The notes below the pieces were generated by a model. That model saw nothing but the letters and a program-made list of their open reading frames with translations. It made no database searches and was not told where the DNA came from. 64,000 bases of DNA from Hylemonella gracilis str. Niagara R (GTDB taxonomy: Bacteria > Pseudomonadota > Gammaproteobacteria > Burkholderiales > Burkholderiaceae_C), in assembly GCF_000600295.1 (NCBI RefSeq), contig NZ_JEMG01000001.1, forward strand, positions 2,921,278 to 2,985,277. Direction: 5' to 3'. Position numbers and translations under genes: made by a program. Every line of letters starts with the position of its first letter. Within the stretch, counting starts at the first letter, position 1. Below, in pieces: positions 20,424 through 28,055 of the stretch.

Positions 20424-20459
20424 ATTCCATCATTTGCGCAATTGCGCAAATGATGGAAT
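20424..20459. promoter_or_regulatory. Perfect 36-bp palindrome: operator between ArsR gene and efflux operon
   Basis: The left arm ATTCCATCATTTGCGCAA (20424-20441) is followed with no spacer by its exact reverse complement (20442-20459). The centre contains two adjacent TTGCGCAA octamers, each itself palindromic, and the outer ends are ATTC/GAAT. On the plus strand, TTGCGC (20442-20447) is 17 nt from TATCAT (20465-20470), a plausible sigma-70 promoter for the ArsR gene with its -35 inside the operator. Confidence 0.8.
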
Positions 20460-20500
20460 CAAACTATCATCCCAACCTCACTCATCAACAGATTTCAGAC

Positions 20501-20860
20501 ATGTCCAAAGCCAAGCTCGCCATGGAATCGATGCCCCTCGAAGCCTTGCGGGAAGTCGCCGCCTATTTCCAGGCCCTGTCCGAGCCCACCCGGCTGATGA
20601 TCCTGAATCAACTGCGCGCGGGTGAAGCCAATGTGAGCGAACTGGCCGAGGCCTGCGCGTGCAGCGTGGCCAATGTGTCGCGCCACCTGACCCTGCTTTC
20701 CAAGCACGGTTTGGTGGCGCGCGACAGCCGGGGCGCCAATGCCTATTACCGGATCGCTGATCCCTCGGTCAACGCTCTGTGTGATCTGGTCTGCGGCAAC
20801 ATCGCGCGCCATCTGGAGCGCGGCGCGGTGAGCCGCAGCGCCTTCATGCGACCCGCTTGA
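20501..20860 (+). CDS. ArsR/SmtB-family transcriptional regulator
   Basis: This 119-residue winged-helix repressor has the family pattern FQALSEPTRLMILNQL, then recognition helix SVANVSRHLTLLSKHGLV and wing RDSRGANAYYRIAD. Four cysteines occur as C52-x-C54 just before the recognition helix and C94-x3-C98 in the C-terminal dimer helix. They could form metal(loid) or thiol-persulfide sensor sites. It is divergent from the adaptor-RND operon with the 36-bp palindrome in between, so it most likely represses both directions. The neighbouring persulfide-dioxygenase-like gene suggests a BigR/SqrR-type role, but the Cys positions do not clearly match those sensors. Confidence 0.92.
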   Translation: MSKAKLAMESMPLEALREVAAYFQALSEPTRLMILNQLRAGEANVSELAEACACSVANVSRHLTLLSKHGLVARDSRGANAYYRIADPSVNALCDLVCGNIARHLERGAVSRSAFMRPA

Positions 20861-20918
20861 TCCCCGTCCCGGCATGCGGGGCACGAGGGGCGAGGCTGCG
20901 GCGAGACAGCAGCGACCA

Positions 20919-20945
20919 AAGAAAAGGCCCGGTTCTTCCGGGCCT
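20919..20945 (-). terminator. Rho-independent terminator of the nitronate monooxygenase gene
   Basis: AGGCCCGG (20925-20932) pairs with CCGGGCCT (20938-20945) around a 5-nt loop. Read on the minus strand it is followed by TTTTCTTT. It lies just past the stop codon at 20969. Confidence 0.8.
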
Positions 20946-20968
20946 GCAAACAGGGGCGTGGTGAGCGT

Positions 20969-21940
20969 TCAGGCCACCACGGCCGGTAGCGCCAGCAGGC
21001 GCGCGCGCGCCGCGAGGTACTCGCGCTTGAGTTGCGCGATGTAGTCCGCCGCGCCTTGAACGCGGTCGATGGCACCGATGCCCTGTCCGGAACCCCAGAT
21101 GTCCTTCCAGGCTTTCTTGGCGTCGCCACCGAAGTTCATCTTGCTCGGATCGCTCTCGGGCAGATGGTCGGGGTCCAGCCCCGCCGCGCGGATGCTGGGT
21201 TTGAGGTAGTTGCCGTGCACGCCCGTGAAGAGGTTGCTGTAGACGATGTCGTCGCTCGTGCCCTCCACAATGGCCTGCTTGTAGGCCTCGGCCGCGCGCG
21301 CTTCCTGCGTGGCGATGAAGGCCGAGCCGATGTAGGCGAAATCCGCGCCCATGGCCTGGGCGGCGAGGATGGAGGCCCCGGTGGAGATGGAACCTGACAG
21401 GGCCAGCGGCCCCTCAAACCACTGGCGGATTTCCTGTACCAGGGCGAAAGGGCTCTTGATGCCCGCGTGCCCGCCCGCGCCGGCCGCCACGGCGATCAGA
21501 CCGTCCGCGCCCTTCTCGATGGCCTTGTGGGCAAAGGCGTTGTTGATGATGTCGTGCAACACCACCGCGCCGTAGCTGTGCGCGGCCTGGTTGATTTCCT
21601 CCCTCGCGCCCAGCGAGGTGATGTAGAGCGGCACCTTGTACTTCACGCACAAGGCCATGTCCTGCTCAAGCCGCTCATTGCTCTTGTGCACGATCTGGTT
21701 GATCGCGAACGGCGCGGCGGGCTGGTCCGGGTGCGCCCGGTCCCAGGCAGCCAAGGCCTCGGTGATCTCGGCCAGCCATTCGTCCAGTTGCGAGGCTGGC
21801 CGCGCGTTCAAGGCCGGCATGGCGCCGACGATGCCGGCCTGGCACTGCGCGATGACGAGTTGAGGATTGCTGATGATGAACAGCGGCGAGCCGATGACGG
21901 GCAGGCGCAGCTTGCTGAAGACAGCAGGAAGTTGGGACAT
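20969..21940 (-). CDS. Nitronate monooxygenase family flavoprotein
   Basis: The 323-residue FMN-binding TIM-barrel protein of the 2-nitropropane dioxygenase family oxidises alkyl nitronates. Some family members instead act as enoyl reductases or NADH:quinone reductases. It shows IGSPLFIISNPQLV near the N-terminus, the glycine-rich GAGGHAG motif near residue 155, and the phosphate-binding GSISTGASILAAQAMGAD. It follows the acyl-CoA dehydrogenase after 53 bp, so it may be co-transcribed with it. The terminator downstream closes the unit. Confidence 0.9.
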   Translation of the reverse strand: MSQLPAVFSKLRLPVIGSPLFIISNPQLVIAQCQAGIVGAMPALNARPASQLDEWLAEITEALAAWDRAHPDQPAAPFAINQIVHKSNERLEQDMALCVKYKVPLYITSLGAREEINQAAHSYGAVVLHDIINNAFAHKAIEKGADGLIAVAAGAGGHAGIKSPFALVQEIRQWFEGPLALSGSISTGASILAAQAMGADFAYIGSAFIATQEARAAEAYKQAIVEGTSDDIVYSNLFTGVHGNYLKPSIRAAGLDPDHLPESDPSKMNFGGDAKKAWKDIWGSGQGIGAIDRVQGAADYIAQLKREYLAARARLLALPAVVA

Positions 21941-21993
21941 GAGCAGAGCGTCTCCGGGATGTTCTTTAGTCGTGGATCGAAAGCGGACCGGGT

Positions 21994-23772
21994 TCAGAAC
22001 GCGTCCAACGGCAGCGCCGTGACGCTGGCCGCGCCCTCGACGATGGCGGCGCGCTGGCCCGCCGTGCGCGTCAGGATGTGCTCGGCGTAGAAACGTGCCG
22101 TCGTGACCTTGCCTTGCATGAAGGCGGGGTCTTGCGCCTGGTTCGCCTGCGCGGCCAGCAAGGCGCGGGCCAGTTGCCAGCCCGCCATCAGGTTGCCGGC
22201 CAGCATCAGGTAGGGCACGCTGCCCGCGTAAACCGCGTTCGGGTCCTGCTGGGCAACCAGGAAATCCACGACATCGACGAAGGCCGCGCGCGCGGCGGCC
22301 AGATGCCGGGCCACGGCCAGCGCGTCGGCGCCACCGCTGCGCTTGAGCTCGGCCTCGGTGGTCTCGATCTGCGCGGCGATGGCCTTGGCGGTCTGCCCCC
22401 CGTCGCGCAGGGTCTTGCGGCCCACGAGGTCATTGGCCTGGATGGCGGTCGTGCCTTCGTAGATGGTCAGGATCTTGGCGTCGCGGTAGTGCTGGGCTGC
22501 ACCGGTTTCCTCGATGAAACCCATGCCGCCATGCACCTGCACGCCCAGCGAGGTGACTTCCAGGCTCATCTCCGTGCTGTAGCCCTTGACCAGGGGCACG
22601 AGGAATTCGTAGAAGGTCTGGTTCTGCCGGCGCGCCTCGGCATCCGGGTGGTGGTGCGCGGCGTCGTAGGCGGCGGCGGCCACGCTGGCCATGGCACGGC
22701 AGCCCTCGATGAGCCCGCGCGAGGTCATCAGCATGCGCCGCACGTCCGGGTGGTGGATGATGGGCGCGCTGGCCTTGATACTGCCATCCACCGGGCGGCT
22801 CTGAACACGGTCCTTGGCATAGGCCACGGCCTGCTGGTAGGCGCGTTCGGCCACCGCGATGCCCTGCACGCCCACGGCATAACGGGCCGCGTTCATCATG
22901 ATGAACATGTACTCGAGACCGCGGTTTTCCTGGCCGACCAGGTAGCCCACGGCGCCCCCGTGGTCACCGTACTGGAGCACGGCAGTCGGACTGGCCTTGA
23001 TGCCCATCTTGTGCTCGATGCTCACACAGTGCACGTCGTTGCGCTTGCCCAGCGAGCCATCCTGGTTCACCAGGAACTTGGGCACGAGGAAGAGGCTGAT
23101 GCCCTTGATGCCCTCGGGCGCGCCCGTCACGCGCGCCAGCACCAGGTGGGCGATGTTCTCCACCATGTCGTGCTCGCCGTAGGTGATGAAAATCTTGGTG
23201 CCGTAGACCTTGTAGCTACCGTCGGGCTGGGGCTCGGCGCGGCTGCGCACCAGGGCCAGGTCGCTGCCGGCCTGCGGCTCGGTCAGATTCATGGTGCCCG
23301 TCCACTCGCCGCTGACCAGTTTTTCCAGATAGACGGCCTTGAGCTCGTCCGAACCTGCGGTCAGCAGGGCTTCGATGGCGCCATCGGTCAGCAGCGGGCA
23401 GAGCGCGAAGCTCAGGTTCGCGCTGTTGACCATCTCGATGCAGGCCGCGCCGATGGCCTTGGGCAGGCCCTGTCCACCGAAATCGACCGGGTGCTGCAGA
23501 CCCTGCCAGCCGCCCTGGGCGAACTGGCGGAAGGCATCCTTGAAGCCCGGCGTGGTGGTGACGACACCGTCCTTCCAGCTCGAGGGCTGGATATCGCCCG
23601 CGCGGTTCAGCGGGGCGACCACCTGCTCGTTGAACTTGGCGGCTTCTTCCAGCACGGCCTGGGCCGTCTCGAAACCCGCGTCCTCGAAACCGGGCAGTTG
23701 GGCAATCTCGTCGATCTGCGCGAGATGGCGCAGATTGAACAGCATGTCTTTCAGGGGCGCCTTGTAGCTCAT
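21994..23772 (-). CDS. Acyl-CoA dehydrogenase (long form with C-terminal extension)
   Basis: This 592-residue FAD enzyme catalyses the alpha,beta-dehydrogenation of acyl-CoA. It has the N-terminal helical domain, the LTEPQAGSDLALV signature of the middle beta domain and the C-terminal helices with GVQVHGGMGFIEET and ILTIYEGTTAIQAND. A further C-terminal domain of about 130 residues marks the AidB/long-form subgroup rather than the ~380-aa short form. Electrons would pass to the EtfAB encoded immediately upstream. A terminator separates it from etfA, so it may have its own promoter. Confidence 0.94.
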   Translation of the reverse strand: MSYKAPLKDMLFNLRHLAQIDEIAQLPGFEDAGFETAQAVLEEAAKFNEQVVAPLNRAGDIQPSSWKDGVVTTTPGFKDAFRQFAQGGWQGLQHPVDFGGQGLPKAIGAACIEMVNSANLSFALCPLLTDGAIEALLTAGSDELKAVYLEKLVSGEWTGTMNLTEPQAGSDLALVRSRAEPQPDGSYKVYGTKIFITYGEHDMVENIAHLVLARVTGAPEGIKGISLFLVPKFLVNQDGSLGKRNDVHCVSIEHKMGIKASPTAVLQYGDHGGAVGYLVGQENRGLEYMFIMMNAARYAVGVQGIAVAERAYQQAVAYAKDRVQSRPVDGSIKASAPIIHHPDVRRMLMTSRGLIEGCRAMASVAAAAYDAAHHHPDAEARRQNQTFYEFLVPLVKGYSTEMSLEVTSLGVQVHGGMGFIEETGAAQHYRDAKILTIYEGTTAIQANDLVGRKTLRDGGQTAKAIAAQIETTEAELKRSGGADALAVARHLAAARAAFVDVVDFLVAQQDPNAVYAGSVPYLMLAGNLMAGWQLARALLAAQANQAQDPAFMQGKVTTARFYAEHILTRTAGQRAAIVEGAASVTALPLDAF

Positions 23773-23790
23773 GGTCTTGTCTCCGGAAAC

Positions 23791-23822
23791 AAAAAAGGGG
23801 CGTCACTGCGACGTGACGCCCC
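23791..23822 (-). terminator. Rho-independent terminator after etfA
   Basis: Perfect 10-bp stem GGGGCGTCAC/GTGACGCCCC (23797-23822, 6-nt loop), followed on the minus strand by six T residues. It lies 12 bp past the etfA stop. Confidence 0.9.
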
Positions 23823-23834
23823 GCTTGCGCACGA

Positions 23835-24767
23835 TCAGAGCGCCTTGACCAGTTCGGGCACGGCCACGAACAAGTCGGCCTCGAGGCCGTAGTCGGCCAC
23901 GCTGAAGATGGGGGCTTCGGGGTCCTTGTTGATCGCCACGATCACCTTGGAATCCTTCATGCCGGCCAGATGCTGGATGGCGCCGCTGATGCCCGCGGCA
24001 ATGTAGAGCTGCGGCGCGACGATCTTTCCGGTCTGGCCGACCTGCAGGTCGTTGGGCGCGTAACCCGCGTCCACCGCCGCGCGCGACGCACCGATGGCGG
24101 CCCCCAGCTTGTCGGCCAGCGGGGTCATCACCTCGTTGAATTTCTCGCTCGAACCCAGGGCACGGCCACCGGACACGATGATCTTGGCGGCGGTCAGGTC
24201 GGGGCGGTCGTTCTTGGCGATTTCCGAGCCGAGGAAGCTGCTCTTGCCGCTGTCCACGGTCGCGGCAGTGCTTTCCACCGAAGCCGAACCGCCCGAGGCC
24301 GCCGCCGGGTCAAAGCCCGTGGTGCGCACGGTGATGACCTTCACCTTGTCCGCGCTCTGCACGGTGGCGATCGCATTGCCAGCATAGATGGGGCGCTCGA
24401 ACGTGTCCGCGCTGATGACCTTGCTCACATCGCTGATCTGCGCCACATCCAGCTTGGCCGCCACGCGCGGGGCGACGTTCTTGCCCGAGGCCGTGGCCGG
24501 GAACAGGATGTGGGTGTAGTTGCCAGCGATGGCGAGCACCTGGGCCGCGACGTTCTCGGCCAGGCCATGTTCCAGCCCCGCCGCATCGGCGTGGATGACC
24601 TTGGTGACACCGGCGATCTTGGCGGCGGCTTCGGCCGCGGCCTGGGCCTTGTGGCCCGCCACCAGCACATGCACCTCGCCACCGGCCTGCGCGGCGGCGG
24701 TGACGGTGTTGAGGGTCGCGCCCTTGATGGACGCGTTGTCGTGTTCGGCGATAACGAGAGAAGTCAT
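23835..24767 (-). CDS. etfA: Electron transfer flavoprotein alpha subunit
   Basis: EtfA (310 aa) holds the FAD of the heterodimeric ETF that carries electrons from acyl-CoA dehydrogenases to the respiratory quinone pool. The C-terminal FAD-binding half shows [36 protein letters not shown] and [11 protein letters not shown] in order. It follows etfB after 109 bp, a gap largely filled by a 75-bp repeat, and a terminator closes the pair. Confidence 0.96.
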   Translation of the reverse strand: MTSLVIAEHDNASIKGATLNTVTAAAQAGGEVHVLVAGHKAQAAAEAAAKIAGVTKVIHADAAGLEHGLAENVAAQVLAIAGNYTHILFPATASGKNVAPRVAAKLDVAQISDVSKVISADTFERPIYAGNAIATVQSADKVKVITVRTTGFDPAAASGGSASVESTAATVDSGKSSFLGSEIAKNDRPDLTAAKIIVSGGRALGSSEKFNEVMTPLADKLGAAIGASRAAVDAGYAPNDLQVGQTGKIVAPQLYIAAGISGAIQHLAGMKDSKVIVAINKDPEAPIFSVADYGLEADLFVAVPELVKAL

Positions 24768-24801
24768 GGTGAATCCTTGATGATCTGTGGCCCCTGTCAG
24801 G

Positions 24802-24876
24802 GCTCCCGTGGAACCGGCTAAGCCGGGCCACCGGGAGCGTCCCCTCGAGGGGAAGGCGCGCAGCGCCTCAGGGGTG
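24802..24876 (-). repeat. 75-bp structured dispersed repeat, copy A (after etfB)
   Basis: It is about 83% identical (13 mismatches in 75, counted by eye) to 45389-45463. It contains an outer stem GCTCCC-GTGG / CCAC-C-GGGAGC, an inner CCGGC-TAA-GCCGG hairpin, CCCC-TCGA-GGGG, and GGCGC-GCA-GCGCC. It abuts the etfB stop codon exactly. Confidence 0.8.
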
Positions 24877-25626
24877 TTAGATAACCTTCGCTTCGTTCTT
24901 CAACTTGGCCACCAGGGTCGCCACGTCCGGCACCTTGACGCCAGCGCCGCGCTTGGGCGGCTCGCTGACCTTGAGGGTCTTGAGACGCGGCTTCACGTCC
25001 ACGCCCAGGTCCTCAGGCTTGAGGGTGTCGAGCTGCTTCTTCTTGGCCTTCATGATGTTGGGCAGCGTCACATAACGCGGCTCATTCAGGCGCAGATCGG
25101 TCGTGATGACGGCGGGCAGGGTGATGGACAGCGTTTCCAGGCCACCATCGACCTCGCGCGTCACTTTGGCCTTGCCATCGGCCACTTCCACCTTGGAGGC
25201 GAAGGTGGCCTGCGGCAGATCGGCCAGCGCAGCCAGCATCTGACCGGTCTGATTGGCGTCGTCGTCGATGGCTTGCTTGCCCAGGATCACGAGGCCGGGC
25301 TGTTCCTTGTCCACCAGGGCTTTGAGCAGTTTGGCCACCGCCAGAGGCTGCAACTCCTCACTCGTCTCGACCAAGATGGCACGGTCGGCGCCGATGGCCA
25401 TGGCCGTGCGCAGGGTTTCCTGGCACTGGGCCACACCACAGGAAACCGCAATCACTTCCGTCACCACGCCCTTTTCCTTCAGGCGCACGGCCTCCTCGAC
25501 GGCGATTTCGTCAAAGGGGTTCATGCTCATCTTGACGTTGGCGATGTCCACACCGCTGTTGTCCGCCTTCACGCGGACCTTGACGTTGTAGTCCACCACG
25601 CGTTTGACGGGGACGAGGACTTTCAT
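24877..25626 (-). CDS. etfB: Electron transfer flavoprotein beta subunit
   Basis: EtfB (249 aa) binds AMP and pairs with EtfA. It begins [17 protein letters not shown] and contains the family signature region [20 protein letters not shown]. The helix-rich recognition loop follows near residues 185-200 ([13 protein letters not shown]). An AGGAGA ribosome binding site lies 8 nt before the ATG. It is the first gene of etfBA. Confidence 0.96.
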   Translation of the reverse strand: MKVLVPVKRVVDYNVKVRVKADNSGVDIANVKMSMNPFDEIAVEEAVRLKEKGVVTEVIAVSCGVAQCQETLRTAMAIGADRAILVETSEELQPLAVAKLLKALVDKEQPGLVILGKQAIDDDANQTGQMLAALADLPQATFASKVEVADGKAKVTREVDGGLETLSITLPAVITTDLRLNEPRYVTLPNIMKAKKKQLDTLKPEDLGVDVKPRLKTLKVSEPPKRGAGVKVPDVATLVAKLKNEAKVI

Positions 25627-25687
25627 GCGCGCTCTCCTGCAAAATTAAGAAAATAGAACGACCGTGCGATTTCTGTGAGGCCGCATT
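25627..25687 (-). promoter_or_regulatory. etfB upstream region with imperfect palindrome
   Basis: TAGAACGACCGTGCGA (25654-25669) is an imperfect inverted repeat with an ACG-NN-CGT core, of a type often bound by TetR-family regulators. AT-rich sequence between it and the ATG may hold the -10. Confidence 0.3.
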
Positions 25688-27010
25688 CTAAACGGAGCTT
25701 TTGTCCTTTCCGGTAGTCCGGTTGGCCTGCGGCGGAGATTCCTCCGCCCAATGCACCACGCGCTGCGGATAGGGAATGTCAATCTTCGCTTCACGCAAGG
25801 CCTGAAGGACGCGCAGATTGATGTCCGAACGCAGGCCGCCGTGGCCAACCTCCGGATCGTCGATCGCGAAAGCGAGCGTGAACTCCAGCCCGTCGGCGCC
25901 GAAGTTGTCCAGCATCGCCACGGGCGACGGCGCCTGACGTACGCGCGGCTGCGCCGACGCGGCATCTACCAGGAACTGCATCACTTGCGCCGGATCGCTG
26001 TCGTAACCGACCGTGATCTTGATGCTGAGCCAGACAAAGGGTTCTGGCGAGAGGTTTTCCACCCGCTGGGTGATGAACAACTCATTGGGCACCACCGACT
26101 CACGGCCATTGAGCGCGCGGATCAAGGTATAGCGGGTCTTGATGTCCGTCACCACGCCCTCGAAACCGTCCACACGCACCATGTCACCAATGCGCAGCGA
26201 ACGCTCCAGCAGGATGACAAAACCGCTGACGTAGTTAGCCGCCAGCTTCTGCAAGCCAAAGCCCAGGCCCACCCCCAGCGCGCCGCCCAGCACCGACAAG
26301 GCCGTGAGGTCCACGCCCACCGCGGACAGCACGAACAGCAGACCGATGAAGAGCAGGCCGGCGCGGATCGCGTTGGCCGCGATCTTGCGCATGGACAGAT
26401 CGCCCACGCCGCCACGCAGGATGCGCTTTTCCAGCGTGGCCGAGATCCACAGCACCACCACCAGCATCAGCGCGGACGACACCGCCCCTTCGAACAGCGT
26501 ACGCAGGCTGACGCGCGTCTGTCCGAAGGCGAAGGTGATGTCCTCCATCTCGGCCTGCACCACGGGCAGGAAACCGGTGATCCACAAGACCGCGCCGACC
26601 CAGGCCAGCCAGGAGACGGATTGCTCGATGAACTTGATCGATGCCGACTGCGGAAAGGACGCGCGCAGCACGCGCACGCACAGGCGGATGACCGCCAGAG
26701 AGACAAAGATGGGCAGGGCCACGCGCAGCAGCAGCACGGGCTGGTGCAAGGCCATTCCGTACCGGGCCCCGTAGATCAGCAACAGCGCCAGCAAGGGGAA
26801 CAGCAAGCCATCGATGGTGTGCTGACCGAACCAGACGGATTCATACTTGGCGGGCTCGCCGGCCAGGTCAGGCCTCCCGCCCGTACGCTGCCCCATGAAC
26901 CGGGCCACGCCCCAGGCCAGCGCCAGGCAGGCCAGCAACACCAGGGCCTCGACCCAGACCACGGCCTGGTCCCATTCATTCAAGAGATTTTGAAGTGCTG
27001 TGGTTTCCAT
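25688..27010 (-). CDS. MscS-family mechanosensitive ion channel
   Basis: The 440-residue inner-membrane protein has about five N-terminal hydrophobic helices and then the MscS core. The pore helix and following segment (LGGALGVGLGFGLQKLAANYVSGF, near residues 230-255) lead into the beta domain with RIGDMVRVDGFEGVV and TRYTLIRALNGRESVVPN. A C-terminal alpha/beta domain with conserved VGYDSDP completes it. It protects against hypo-osmotic shock by opening under membrane tension. It begins 9 bp after the stop of the histone-deacetylase-like gene, so the two are likely co-transcribed. Confidence 0.93.
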   Translation of the reverse strand: METTALQNLLNEWDQAVVWVEALVLLACLALAWGVARFMGQRTGGRPDLAGEPAKYESVWFGQHTIDGLLFPLLALLLIYGARYGMALHQPVLLLRVALPIFVSLAVIRLCVRVLRASFPQSASIKFIEQSVSWLAWVGAVLWITGFLPVVQAEMEDITFAFGQTRVSLRTLFEGAVSSALMLVVVLWISATLEKRILRGGVGDLSMRKIAANAIRAGLLFIGLLFVLSAVGVDLTALSVLGGALGVGLGFGLQKLAANYVSGFVILLERSLRIGDMVRVDGFEGVVTDIKTRYTLIRALNGRESVVPNELFITQRVENLSPEPFVWLSIKITVGYDSDPAQVMQFLVDAASAQPRVRQAPSPVAMLDNFGADGLEFTLAFAIDDPEVGHGGLRSDINLRVLQALREAKIDIPYPQRVVHWAEESPPQANRTTGKDKSSV

Positions 27011-27019
27011 AAACTTGCA

Positions 27020-27973
27020 TTACACATCTGCCAACACGCGCACATGGGCTTCCACGCTGCGGCCCAGGGCACTGAGGTTGTAGCCGCCTTCCAGGCAGGA
27101 GACGATGCGCCCCTTGCCGTGGCGGCGGGCCACTTCCATCAGGCGCTCGGTGATCCAGGCGTAGTCAGCCTCGACCAGGCCGAGCTGGCCCATGTCGTCC
27201 TCGCGGTGCGAATCAAAACCAGCGCTGATGAAGATCAGCTCGGGCTGGTGCGCCTCCAGGCGCGGCATCCAATAGGTGTCCACCAGCTCACGGATTTCCA
27301 ATCCCCGGGTGTAAGCCGGCACGGGGATGTTGACCATGTTGTCCGCGCTCGGCGGTTCGCCACTGTGCGGGTAGTAGGGGTGCTGGAAGAAACTGGCCAT
27401 CAGGATGCGGCTATCCCCCGCGACGATGTCCTCGGTGCCGTTGCCATGGTGCACGTCGAAGTCCACGATGGCCACGCGCCTGAGGCCGTGGCGCTCCAAG
27501 GCGTACTTCGCGGCCACGGCCACGTTGTTGATGAAACAAAAACCCATGGCTTTGCCGCGCATGGCGTGGTGACCGGGCGGACGCACGGCACAGAAGGCAT
27601 TCTGGAACTCGCCCGCGATCACCGCGTCGGTGGCGGCCATGGCCGCGCCCGCGCTGCGCAGGATGGCGTCCCAGGTGGCGGTATTCATCGAGGTGTCGGG
27701 GTCGATCATGGCGTAGCGCGGACCACCGGCGGCGGCATCGTCAGCCAGCGTCGCGCACAAGCCCCGCAGCGCGGCGATGTGCGTGCGCTCATGCGCGAGT
27801 TCCAGTTCGTCCAGCGAGGCGATCGGCGCCTCCACGCGGGTCAGGGCCACGTCCAGCCCGCTGGCGATCAGTCGGTCCTCGATCGCGTCCAGGCGCTGCG
27901 GGCACTCAGGATGGTCCGGCCCCATCTCGTGCTTGCGGCAATCACCGTGGGTGTAATAAGCGGTTGCGCTCAT
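27020..27973 (-). CDS. Histone deacetylase-like amidohydrolase
   Basis: This 317-residue zinc enzyme belongs to the class II HDAC/acetylpolyamine amidohydrolase family, which removes acetyl groups from amines in bacteria. The catalytic His pair is in RPPGHHAM (His135, His136). Zinc ligands are Asp173 and His175 in DFDVHHGNGTED and Asp254 in SAGFDSH. The substrate (acetylpolyamine, acetoin-related or protein) is not evident. It lies in a minus-strand run with the MscS gene downstream and queG upstream. Confidence 0.92.
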   Translation of the reverse strand: MSATAYYTHGDCRKHEMGPDHPECPQRLDAIEDRLIASGLDVALTRVEAPIASLDELELAHERTHIAALRGLCATLADDAAAGGPRYAMIDPDTSMNTATWDAILRSAGAAMAATDAVIAGEFQNAFCAVRPPGHHAMRGKAMGFCFINNVAVAAKYALERHGLRRVAIVDFDVHHGNGTEDIVAGDSRILMASFFQHPYYPHSGEPPSADNMVNIPVPAYTRGLEIRELVDTYWMPRLEAHQPELIFISAGFDSHREDDMGQLGLVEADYAWITERLMEVARRHGKGRIVSCLEGGYNLSALGRSVEAHVRVLADV

Positions 27974-28055
27974 GACGCCTTGCTCCTCGTCCTAGTCCTG
28001 GTCCATCGGCCGTGCCGCCTCATCCCGGCGTGGCTTTTGTGATGCATCCTTCCAA

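Noticed and set aside
22078-28042. Plus-strand frames of 604 and 763 codons
   Set aside because: They are antisense to acyl-CoA dehydrogenase, MscS and HDAC-like genes; same shadow composition.
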